64,000 nucleotides of DNA from Oscheius dolichura (lineage: Eukaryota > Nematoda > Chromadorea > Rhabditida > Rhabditidae), in the NCBI GenBank assembly GCA_932521035.1, contig OW051494.1, forward strand, positions 10,774,001 through 10,838,000, read 5' to 3'. Of the stretch, positions 11,069-20,817 are shown in pieces. Under the pieces are notes generated by a model. It did no database searches. It was given only the letters and a program-made list of their open reading frames with translations, and had not been told where the DNA came from. Position 1 is the first letter of the stretch, and every line of letters begins with the position of its first letter. The translations under genes and the position numbers were made by a program.

Positions 11069-11684
11069 GGGTGGTTCGAATAACAGTTTGGGTTTTTTTA
11101 CGGAAGAGTTTGAGTTTTTTACGCGGGTGGGTTCTTCCATGGATGCTCCTCCCGTCTCGTTAGGGACGAGTCCAATGTTTTAGGGATGAGTCCTATGTTT
11201 TAGGGATGAGTCCTATGTTTTAGGGACGAGTCCTATGTTTTAGGGACGAGTCCTATGTTTTAGGGACGAGTCCTATGTTTTAGGGATGAGTCCTATGTTT
11301 TAGGGATGAGTCCTATGTTTTAGGGATGAGTCCTATGTTTTAGGGATGAGTCCTATGTTTTATGGACGAGTCCTATGTTTTAGGGACGAGTCCTATGTTT
11401 TAGGGACGAGTCCTATGTTTTAGGGCCGAGTCCTATGTTTTAGGGACGAGTCCTATGTTTTAGGGACGAGTCCTATGTTTTAGGGACGAGTCCTATGTTT
11501 TAGGGACGAGTCCTATGTTTTAGGGATGAGTCCTATGTTTCAGGGATGAGTCCCATGTTTTAGGGACGAGTCCTATGTTTTAGGGATGAGTCCCATGTTT
11601 TAGGGATGAGTCCCATGTTTTAGGGATGAGTCCTATGTTTTAGGGACGAGTCCTATGTTTTAGGGACGAGTCCTATGTTTTAGG
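11069..11684. repeat. Array 2 module 8
   Basis: A 52-bp leader, the CGGG-type linker at 11121-11164, and twenty-six 20-bp units at 11165-11684. The rare GTTTTATGGACGAG unit is near 11357, 616 bp after its partner in module 7, while the linkers are 796 bp apart. The difference is exactly nine units. Confidence 0.95.
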
Positions 11685-12120
11685 GGGTGGTTCGAATAAC
11701 AGTTTGGGTTTTTTTACGGAAGAGTTTGAGTTTTTTACGCGGGTGGGTTCTTCCATGGATGCTCCTCCCGTCTCGTTAGGGACGAGTCCAATGTTTTAGG
11801 GATGAGTCCTATGTTTTAGGGATGAGTCCTATGTTTTAGGGACGAGTCCTATGTTTTAGGGACGAGTCCTATGTTTTAGGGACGAGTCCTATGTTTTAGG
11901 GATGAGTCCTATGTTTTAGGGACGAGTCCTATGTTTTAGGGACGAGTCCTATGTTTTAGGGACGAGTCCTATGTTTTAGGGACGAGTCCTATGTTTTAGG
12001 GATGAGTCCTATGTTTTAGGGATGAGTCCTATGTTTTAGGGACGAGTCCTATGTTTTAGGGATGAGTCCTATGTTTTAGGGATGAGTCCTATGTTTTAGG
12101 GACGAGTCCTATGTTTTAGG
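11685..12120. repeat. Array 2 module 9 (duplicated as module 15)
   Basis: A 52-bp leader, the CGGG-type linker at 11737-11780, and seventeen 20-bp units at 11781-12120. Total length is 436 bp, identical to module 15 at 14310-14745. Confidence 0.95.
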
Positions 12121-12557
12121 GGATGGTTCGAATAACAGTTTGGGTTTTTTGCGGAAGAGTTTGGGTTTTTTACGGAAGAGTTTGGGTTTTTTACGGAAGA
12201 GTTTGAGTTTTTTACGCGGGTGGGTTCTTCCATGGATGCTCCTCCCGTCTCGTTAGGGACGAGTCCAATGTTTTAGGGATGAGTCCTATGTTTTAGGGAT
12301 GAGTCCTATGTTTTAGGGACGAGTCCTATGTTTTAGGGACGAGTCCTATGTTTTAGGGACGAGTCCTATGTTTTAGGGATGAGTCCTATGTTTTAGGGAC
12401 GAGTCCTATGTTTTAGGGATGAGTCCTATGTTTTAGGGATGAGTCCTATGTTTTAGGGATGAGTCCCATGTTTTAGGGATGAGTCCCATGTTTTAGGGAT
12501 GAGTCCTATGTTTTAGGGACGAGTCCTATGTTTTAGGGACGAGTCCTATGTTTTAGG
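12121..12557. repeat. Array 2 module 10 (duplicated as module 16)
   Basis: A 93-bp leader (two 21-bp repeats longer than the basic one), the CGGG-type linker at 12214-12257, and fifteen 20-bp units at 12258-12557. Total length is 437 bp, identical to module 16. Confidence 0.95.
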
Positions 12558-12934
12558 GGGTGGTTCGAATAACAGTTTGGGTTTTTTTTACGGAAGAGTT
12601 TGAGTTTTTTACGCGGGTGGGTTCTTCCATGGATGCTCCTCCCGTCTCGTTAGGGACGAGTCCAATGTTTTAGGGATGAGTCCTATGTTTTAGGGATGAG
12701 TCCTATGTTTTAGGGACGAGTCCTATGTTTTAGGGACGAGTCCTATGTTTTAGGGACGAGTCCTATGTTTTAGGGATGAGTCCTATGTTTTAGGGACGAG
12801 TCCTATGTTTTAGGGATGAGTCCTATGTTTTAGGGATGAGTCCTATGTTTTAGGGATGAGTCCTATGTTTTAGGGATGAGTCCTATGTTTTAGGGATGAG
12901 TCCTATGTTTTAGGGACGAGTCCTATGTTTTAGG
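12558..12934. repeat. Array 2 module 11 (duplicated as module 17)
   Basis: A 53-bp leader containing a run of eight T where module 17 has seven, the CGGG-type linker at 12611-12654, and fourteen 20-bp units at 12655-12934. It is 377 bp against 376 bp in module 17; the homopolymer accounts for the difference. Confidence 0.95.
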
Positions 12935-13497
12935 GGATGGTTCGAATAACAGTTTGGGTTTTTTGCGGAAGAGTTTGGGTTTTTTACGGAAGAGTTTGGG
13001 TTTTTTACGGAAGAGTTTGGGTTTTTTACGGAAGAGCTTGGGTTTTTTACGGAAGAGTTTGGGTTTTTTACGGAAGAGTTTGGGTTTTTTACGGAAGAGC
13101 TTGAGTTTTTTACGGAAGAGTTTGGGTTTTTTTACGCTGGTGGGCTCTTCCATGGATGCTCCTCCCGTCTCGTTAGGAACGAGTCCTATGTTTTAGGGAT
13201 GAGCCCCATGTTTTAGGGACGAGTCCTATGTTTTAGGGATGAGCCCCATGTTTTAGGGACGAGTCCTATGTTTTAGGGATGAGTCCTATATTTTAGGGAT
13301 GAGTCCCATGTTTTAGGGATGAGTCCCATGTTTTAGGGATGAGTCCTATGTTTTAGGGATGAGTCCTATGTTTTAGGGACGAGTCCTATGTTTTAGGGAC
13401 GAGTCCTATGTTTTAGGGACGAGTCCTATGTTTTAGGGACGAGTCCTATGTTTTAGGGACGAGTCCTATGTTTTAGGGACGAGTCCTATGTTTTAGG
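12935..13497. repeat. Array 2 module 12 (duplicated as module 18)
   Basis: A longer leader of about nine 21-bp repeats to 13133, the CTGG-type linker at 13134-13177, and sixteen 20-bp units at 13178-13497, including the rare CCTATATTTTAGG unit near 13285. It is 563 bp against 564 bp in module 18. Confidence 0.95.
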
Positions 13498-13793
13498 GGA
13501 TGGTTCGAATAACAGTTTGGGTTTTTTACGGAAGAGTTTGAGTTTTTTACGGTAGAGTTTGGGTTTTTTACGCGGGTGGGTTCTTCCATGGATGCTCCTC
13601 CCGTGTCGTTAGGGATGAGTCCTATGTTTTAGGGACGAGTCCTATGTTTTAGGGATGAGTCCTATGTTTTAGGGATGAGTCCCATGTTTTAGGGATGAGT
13701 CCTATGTTTTAGGGATGAGTCCTATGTTTTAGGGACGAGTCCTATGTTTTAGGGACGAGTCCTATGTTTTAGGGACGAGTCCTATGTTTTAGG
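13498..13793. repeat. Array 2 module 13 (duplicated as module 19)
   Basis: A 72-bp leader containing the variant ACGGTAGAG, and a third linker subtype at 13570-13613 (CCCGTGTCGTTAGG instead of CCCGTCTCGTTAGG). Nine 20-bp units follow at 13614-13793, the first beginning GATGAG. It is 296 bp, the same as module 19. Confidence 0.95.
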
Positions 13794-14309
13794 GGATGGT
13801 TCGAATAACAGTTTGGGTTTTTTACGGAAGAGTTTGAGTTTTTTACGGTAGAGTTTGGGTTTTTTACGCGGGTGGGTTCTTCCATGGATGCTCCTCCCGT
13901 GTCGTTAGGGATGAGTCCTATGTTTTAGGGACGAGTCCTATGTTTTAGGGATGAGTCCTATGTTTTAGGGATGAGTCCTATGTTTTAGGGATGAGTCCTA
14001 TGTTTTAGGGATGAGTCCTATGTTTTAGGGATGAGTCCTATGTTTTAGGGATCAGTCCCATGTTTTAGGGATGAGTCCTATGTTTTAGGGATGAGTCCCA
14101 TGTTTTAGGGATGAGTCCTATGTTTTAGGGATGAGTCCCATGTTTTAGGGATGAGTCCTATGTTTCAGGGATGAGTCCCATGTTTTAGGGACGAGTCCTA
14201 TGTTTTAGGGATGAGTCCCATGTTTTAGGGATGAGTCCCATGTTTTAGGGATGAGTCCTATGTTTTAGGGACGAGTCCTATGTTTTAGGGACGAGTCCTA
14301 TGTTTTAGG
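13794..14309. repeat. Array 2 module 14 (duplicated, truncated, as module 20)
   Basis: A 72-bp leader with ACGGTAGAG, the CGTGTCG-type linker at 13866-13909, and twenty 20-bp units at 13910-14309, including the rare GATCAGTCCC unit near 14050 and the GTTTCAGGG unit near 14161. Its end resembles the ends of modules 6 to 8. Confidence 0.95.
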
Positions 14310-14745
14310 GGGTGGTTCGAATAACAGTTTGGGTTTTTTTACGGAAGAGTTTGAGTTTTTTACGCGGGTGGGTTCTTCCATGGATGCTCCTCCCGTCTCG
14401 TTAGGGACGAGTCCAATGTTTTAGGGATGAGTCCTATGTTTTAGGGATGAGTCCTATGTTTTAGGGACGAGTCCTATGTTTTAGGGACGAGTCCTATGTT
14501 TTAGGGACGAGTCCTATGTTTTAGGGATGAGTCCTATGTTTTAGGGACGAGTCCTATGTTTTAGGGACGAGTCCTATGTTTTAGGGACGAGTCCTATGTT
14601 TTAGGGACGAGTCCTATGTTTTAGGGATGAGTCCTATGTTTTAGGGATGAGTCCTATGTTTTAGGGACGAGTCCTATGTTTTAGGGATGAGTCCTATGTT
14701 TTAGGGATGAGTCCTATGTTTTAGGGACGAGTCCTATGTTTTAGG
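14310..14745. repeat. Array 2 module 15
   Basis: Second copy of module 9: 52-bp leader, CGGG-type linker at 14362-14405, and seventeen 20-bp units at 14406-14745 with the same order of GACGAG and GATGAG units. Confidence 0.95.
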
Positions 14746-15182
14746 GGATGGTTCGAATAACAGTTTGGGTTTTTTGCGGAAGAGTTTGGGTTTTTTACGG
14801 AAGAGTTTGGGTTTTTTACGGAAGAGTTTGAGTTTTTTACGCGGGTGGGTTCTTCCATGGATGCTCCTCCCGTCTCGTTAGGGACGAGTCCAATGTTTTA
14901 GGGATGAGTCCTATGTTTTAGGGATGAGTCCTATGTTTTAGGGACGAGTCCTATGTTTTAGGGACGAGTCCTATGTTTTAGGGACGAGTCCTATGTTTTA
15001 GGGATGAGTCCTATGTTTTAGGGACGAGTCCTATGTTTTAGGGATGAGTCCTATGTTTTAGGGATGAGTCCTATGTTTTAGGGATGAGTCCCATGTTTTA
15101 GGGATGAGTCCCATGTTTTAGGGATGAGTCCTATGTTTTAGGGACGAGTCCTATGTTTTAGGGACGAGTCCTATGTTTTAGG
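14746..15182. repeat. Array 2 module 16
   Basis: Second copy of module 10: 93-bp leader, CGGG-type linker at 14839-14882, and fifteen 20-bp units at 14883-15182. Confidence 0.95.
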
Positions 15183-15558
15183 GGGTGGTTCGAATAACAG
15201 TTTGGGTTTTTTTACGGAAGAGTTTGAGTTTTTTACGCGGGTGGGTTCTTCCATGGATGCTCCTCCCGTCTCGTTAGGGACGAGTCCAATGTTTTAGGGA
15301 TGAGTCCTATGTTTTAGGGATGAGTCCTATGTTTTAGGGACGAGTCCTATGTTTTAGGGACGAGTCCTATGTTTTAGGGACGAGTCCTATGTTTTAGGGA
15401 TGAGTCCTATGTTTTAGGGACGAGTCCTATGTTTTAGGGATGAGTCCTATGTTTTAGGGATGAGTCCTATGTTTTAGGGATGAGTCCTATGTTTTAGGGA
15501 TGAGTCCTATGTTTTAGGGATGAGTCCTATGTTTTAGGGACGAGTCCTATGTTTTAGG
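15183..15558. repeat. Array 2 module 17
   Basis: Second copy of module 11: 52-bp leader (one T fewer than module 11), CGGG-type linker at 15235-15278, and fourteen 20-bp units at 15279-15558. Confidence 0.95.
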
Positions 15559-16122
15559 GGATGGTTCGAATAACAGTTTGGGTTTTTTGCGGAAGAGTTT
15601 GGGTTTTTTTACGGAAGAGTTTGGGTTTTTTACGGAAGAGTTTGGGTTTTTTACGGAAGAGCTTGGGTTTTTTACGGAAGAGTTTGGGTTTTTTACGGAA
15701 GAGTTTGGGTTTTTTACGGAAGAGCTTGAGTTTTTTACGGAAGAGTTTGGGTTTTTTTACGCTGGTGGGCTCTTCCATGGATGCTCCTCCCGTCTCGTTA
15801 GGAACGAGTCCTATGTTTTAGGGATGAGCCCCATGTTTTAGGGACGAGTCCTATGTTTTAGGGATGAGCCCCATGTTTTAGGGACGAGTCCTATGTTTTA
15901 GGGATGAGTCCTATATTTTAGGGATGAGTCCCATGTTTTAGGGATGAGTCCCATGTTTTAGGGATGAGTCCTATGTTTTAGGGATGAGTCCTATGTTTTA
16001 GGGACGAGTCCTATGTTTTAGGGACGAGTCCTATGTTTTAGGGACGAGTCCTATGTTTTAGGGACGAGTCCTATGTTTTAGGGACGAGTCCTATGTTTTA
16101 GGGACGAGTCCTATGTTTTAGG
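15559..16122. repeat. Array 2 module 18
   Basis: Second copy of module 12: leader of about nine 21-bp repeats to 15758 (one extra T near 15602-15608), CTGG-type linker at 15759-15802, and sixteen 20-bp units at 15803-16122, including the same CCTATATTTTAGG variant near 15910. Confidence 0.95.
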
Positions 16123-16418
16123 GGATGGTTCGAATAACAGTTTGGGTTTTTTACGGAAGAGTTTGAGTTTTTTACGGTAGAGTTTGGGTTTTTTACGCGG
16201 GTGGGTTCTTCCATGGATGCTCCTCCCGTGTCGTTAGGGATGAGTCCTATGTTTTAGGGACGAGTCCTATGTTTTAGGGATGAGTCCTATGTTTTAGGGA
16301 TGAGTCCCATGTTTTAGGGATGAGTCCTATGTTTTAGGGATGAGTCCTATGTTTTAGGGACGAGTCCTATGTTTTAGGGACGAGTCCTATGTTTTAGGGA
16401 CGAGTCCTATGTTTTAGG
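16123..16418. repeat. Array 2 module 19
   Basis: Second copy of module 13: 72-bp leader with ACGGTAGAG, CGTGTCG-type linker at 16195-16238, and nine 20-bp units at 16239-16418. Confidence 0.95.
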
Positions 16419-16806
16419 GGATGGTTCGAATAACAGTTTGGGTTTTTTACGGAAGAGTTTGAGTTTTTTACGGTAGAGTTTGGGTTTTTTACGCGGGTGG
16501 GTTCTTCCATGGATGCTCCTCCCGTGTCGTTAGGGATGAGTCCTATGTTTTAGGGACGAGTCCTATGTTTTAGGGATGAGTCCTATGTTTTAGGGATGAG
16601 TCCTATGTTTTAGGGATGAGTCCTATGTTTTAGGGATGAGTCCTATGTTTTAGGGATGAGTCCTATGTTTTAGGGATCAGTCCCATGTTTTAGGGATGAG
16701 TCCTATGTTTTAGGGATGAGTCCCATGTTTTAGGGATGAGTCCTATGTTTTAGGGATGAGTCCCATGTTTTAGGGATGAGTCCTATGTTTTAGGGATGAG
16801 TCCCAT
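16419..16806. repeat. Array 2 module 20 (truncated by array 3)
   Basis: Second copy of module 14: 72-bp leader, CGTGTCG-type linker at 16491-16534, then thirteen 20-bp units at 16535-16794, including GATCAGTCCC near 16675. A broken fourteenth unit ends in CCCAT at 16806, where array 3 takes over. Module 14 has twenty units, so about seven units and the terminal motif are missing here. Confidence 0.95.
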
Positions 16807-16827
16807 TTTTTACGCTGGTGGTGGTTT
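16800..16827. other. Junction between array 2 and array 3
   Basis: A 20-bp unit of array 2 is interrupted after GATGAGTCCCAT (16795-16806), where the next base would be G of GTTTTAGG. The sequence instead runs into T6 and ACGCTGGTGG, the head of an array-3 unit. CAT followed by T occurs on both sides (CCCATGTTTT in array 2, TACATTTTTT in array 3), so the join lies in a microhomology. Confidence 0.88.
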
Positions 16828-18300
16828 CAGTGGGGTCGTGGAATGTTCCGAGGGGCTCTGCGGGGGACGCGTACTTTTTGTTACATTTTTTACGCTGGTG
16901 GTGGTTTCACTGGGGTCGTGGAATGTTCCGAGGGGCTTTGCGGTGGACGCGTACTTTTTGTTACATTTTTTACGCTGGTGGAATGTTCCGAGGGGCTCTT
17001 CGGTGGACGCGTACTTTTTGTTACATTTTTTACGCTGGTGGTGGATTCAGCGGGGTCGTGGAATGTTCCGAGGGGCTCTGCGGTGGACGCGTACTTTTTG
17101 TTACATTTTTTACGCTGGTGGTGGATTCAGCGGGGTCGTGGAATGTTCCGAGGGGCTCTGCGGTGGACGCGTACTTTTTGTTACATTTTTTACGCTGGTG
17201 GTGGATTCAGCGGGGTCGTGGAATGTTCCGAGGGGCTCTGCGGTGGACGCGTACTTTTTGTTACATTTTTTACGCTGGTGGTGGATTCAGCGGGGTCGTG
17301 GAATGTTCCGAGGGGCTCTGCGGTGGACGCGTACTTTTTGTTACATTTTTTACGCTGGTGGTGGTTTCACTGGGGTCTCCGGTGGACGCGTACTTTTTGT
17401 TACATTTTTTACGCTGGTGGTGTCTTCAGTGGGGTCGTGGAATGTTCCGAGGGGCTCTGCGGTGGACGCGTACTTTTTGTTACAATTTTTACGCTGGTGG
17501 TGGTTTCACTGGGGTCGTGGAATGTTCCGAGGGGCTTTGCGGTGGACGCGTACTTTTTGTTACATTTTTTACGCTGGTGGTGGTTTCACTGGGGTCTCCG
17601 GTGGACGCGTACTTTTTGTAACATTTTTTACGCTGGTGGAATGTTCCGAGGGGCTCTTCGGTGGACGCGTACTTTTTGTTACATTTTTTACGCTGGTGGT
17701 GGATTCAGCGGGGTCGTGGAATGTTCCGAGGGGCTCTGCGGTGGACGCGTACTTTTTGTTACATTTTTTACGCTGGTGGTGGTTTCACTGGGGTCTCCGG
17801 TGGACGCGTACTTTTCGTTACATTTTTTACGCTGGTGGTGTCTTCAGTGGGGTCGTGGAATGTTCCGAGGGGCTCTGCGGTGGACGCGTACTTTTTGTTA
17901 CAATTTTTACGCTGGTGGTGGTTTCACTGGGGTCGTGGAATGTTCCGAGGGGCTTTGCGGTGGACGCGTACTTTTTGTTACATTTTTTACGCTGGTGGAA
18001 TGTTCCGAGGGGCTCTTCGGTGGACGCGTACTTTTTGTTACATTTTTTACGCTGGTGGTGGATTCAGCGGGGTCGTGGAATGTTCCGAGGGGCTCTGCGG
18101 TGGACGCGTACTTTTTGTTACATTTTTTACGCTGGTGGTGGATTCAGCGGGGTCGTGGAATGTTCCGAGGGGCTCTGCGGTGGACGCGTACTTTTTGTTA
18201 CATTTTTTACGCTGGTGGTGTCTTCAGTGGGGTCGTGGAATGTTCCGAGGGGCTCTTCGGTGGACGCGTACTTTTTGTTACATTTTTTACGCTGGTGGAA
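16812..18300. repeat. Proximal zone of array 3 with intermediate unit types
   Basis: The first 1.5 kb has 80-bp units whose M1 is B-like (TTTCACT) but still followed by GTCGTGGAATG and M2, at 16892-16971, 17491-17570 and near 17909. It also has 60-bp units whose M2 keeps TTCCGAGGGGCTCTTC rather than the later TTCTGATT. The first unit has TTTCAGTGGGG and GCGGGGGACG. The TGATT form of type C first appears near 18300 and is then abundant. The intermediates suggest this edge keeps older forms. Confidence 0.85.
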
Positions 18301-20817
18301 TGTTCTGATTGGGTCTGCGGTGGACGCGTACTTTTTGTTACATTTTTTACGCTGGTGGAATGTTCTGATTGGGTCTGCGGTGGACGCGTACTTTTTGTTA
18401 CATTTTTTACGCTGGTGGTGGTTTCACTGGGGTCTCCGGTGGACGCGTACTTTTTGTTACATTTTTTACGCTGGTGGTGTCTTCAGTGGGGTCGTGGAAT
18501 GTTCCGAGGGGCTCTTCGGTGGACGCGTACTTTTTGTTACATTTTTTACGCTGGTGGAATGTTCTGATTGGGTCTGCGGTGGACGCGTACTTTTTGTTAC
18601 ATTTTTTACGCTGGTGGAATGTTCTGATTGGGTCTGCGGTGGACGCGTACTTTTTGTTACATTTTTTACGCTGGTGGTGGTTTCACTGGGGTCTCCGGTG
18701 GACGCGTAGTTTTTGTTACATTTTTTACGCTGGTGATGGATTCAGCAGGGTCGTGGAATGTTCCGAGGGGCTCTGCGGTGGACGCGTACTTTTTGTTACA
18801 TTTTTTACGCTGGTGGAATGTTCTGATTGGGTCTGCGGTGGACGCGTACTTTTTGTTACATTTTTTACGCTGGTGGTGGTTTCACTGGGGTCTCCGGTGG
18901 ACGCGTACTTTTTGTTACATTTTTTACGCTGGTGGAATGTTCTGATTGGGTCTGCGGTGGACGCGTACTTTTTGTTACATTTTTTACGCTGGTGGTGTCT
19001 TCAGTGGGGTCGTGGAATGTTCCGAGGGGCTTTGCGGTGGACGCGTACTTTTTGTTACATTTTTTACGCTGGTGGTGGTTTCACTGGGGTCTCCGGTGGA
19101 CGCGTACTTTTTGTTACATTTTTTACGCTGGTGGTGTCTTCAGTGGGGTCGTAGAATGTTCCGAGGGGCTCTGCGGTGGACGCGTACTTTTTGTTACATT
19201 TTTTACGCTGGTGGTGGTTTCACTGGGGTCTCCGGTGGACGCGTACTTTTTGTTACATTTTTTACGCTGGTGGAATGTTCTGATTGGGTCTGCGGTGGAC
19301 GCGTACTTTTTGTTACATTTTTTACGCTGGTGGTGTCTTCAGTGGGGTCGTAGAATGTTCCGAGGGGCTCTGCGGTGGACGCGTACTTTTTGTTACATTT
19401 TTTACGCTGGTGGTGGTTTCACTGGGGTCTCCGGTGGACGCGTACTTTTTGTTACATTTTTTACGCTGGTGGTGTCTTCAGTGGGGTCGTGGAATGTTCC
19501 GAGGGGCTCTTCGGTGGACGCGTACTTTTTGTTACATTTTTTACGCTGGTGGTGGATTCAGCGGGGTCGTGGAATGTTCCGAGGGGCTCTGCGGTGGACG
19601 CGTACTTTTTGTTACATTTTTTACGCTGGTGGTGGTTTCACTGGGGTCTCCGGTGGACGCGTACTTTTTGTTACATTTTTTACGCTGGTGGTGTCTTCAG
19701 TGGGGTCGTGGAATGTTCCGAGGGGCTCTTCGGTGGACGCGTACTTTTTGTTACATTTTTTACGCTGGTGGTGTCTTCAGTGGGGTCGTGGAATGTTCCG
19801 AGGGGCTTTGCGGTGGACGCGTACTTTTTGTTACATTTTTTACGCTGGTGGTGGTTTCACTGGGGTCTCCGGTGGACGCGTACTTTTTGTTACATTTTTT
19901 ACGCTGGTGGTGGTTTCACTGGGGTCTCCGGTGGACGCGTACTTTTTGTTACATTTTTTACGCTGGTGGTGGATTCAGCGGGGTCGTGGAATGTTCCGAG
20001 GGGCTCTGCGGTGGACGCGTACTTTTTGTTACATTTTTTACGCTGGTGGTGGTTTCACTGGGGTCTCCGGTGGACGCGTACTTTTTGTTACATTTTTTAC
20101 GCTGGTGGTGGATTCAGCGGGGTCGTGGAATGTTCCGAGGGGCTCTTCGGTGGACGCGTACTTTTTGTTACATTTTTTACGCTGGTGGAATGTTCTGATT
20201 GGGTCTGCGGTGGACGCGTACTTTTTGTTACATTTTTTACGCTGGTGGAATGTTCCGAGGGGCTCTTCGGTGGACGCGTACTTTTTGTTACATTTTTTAC
20301 GCTGGTGGAATGTTCCTAGGGGCTTTGCGGTGGACGCGTACTTTTTGTTACATTTTTTACGCTGGTGGTGGATTCAGCGGGGTCGTGGAATGTTCCGAGG
20401 GGCTTTGCGGTGGACGCGTACTTTTTGTTACATTTTTTACGCCGGTGGTGGTTTCACTGGGGTCTCCGGTGGACGCGTACTTTTTGTTACATTTTTTACG
20501 CTGGTGGTGGTTTCACTGGGGTCTCCGGTGGACGCGTACTTTTTGTTACATTTTTTACGCTGGTGGTGGATTCAGCGGGGTCGTGGAATGTTCCGAGGGG
20601 CTTTGCGGTGGACGCGTACTTTTTGTTACATTTTTTACGCTGGTGGAATGTTCTGATTGGGTCTGCGGTGGACGCGTACTTTTTGTTACATTTTTTACGC
20701 TGGTGGAATGTTCTGATTGGGTCTGCGGTGGACGCGTACTTTTTGTTACATTTTTTACGCTGGTGGAATGTTCTGATTGGGTCTGCGGTGGACGCGTACT
20801 TTTTGTTACATTTTTTA

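Larger units (their letters stand above)
11685..16806. repeat. 2,625-bp segmental tandem duplication inside array 2
   Basis: Copy 1 is 11685-14309 (modules 9-14) and copy 2 is 14310-16806 (modules 15-20). The 20-mer counts are 17, 15, 14, 16, 9, 20 and 17, 15, 14, 16, 9, 13 plus a partial. Array starts are offset by 2625, 2625, 2624, 2625, 2625 and 2625 bp. The only length differences I find are two compensating 1-bp changes in T runs (modules 11/17 and 12/18). Rare variant units sit at matching places. Copy 2 is cut short by array 3. Confidence 0.95.

Noticed and set aside
7981-16440. GGTTCGAATAACA terminal motif as a tRNA T-arm (GGTTCGAAT resembles the B box)
   Set aside because: GGTTCGAAT matches the B-box consensus, but there is no A box, anticodon arm or acceptor stem nearby; the flanks are 20-mers and 21-mers. 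A degenerate tRNA/SINE origin cannot be excluded but is not supported.
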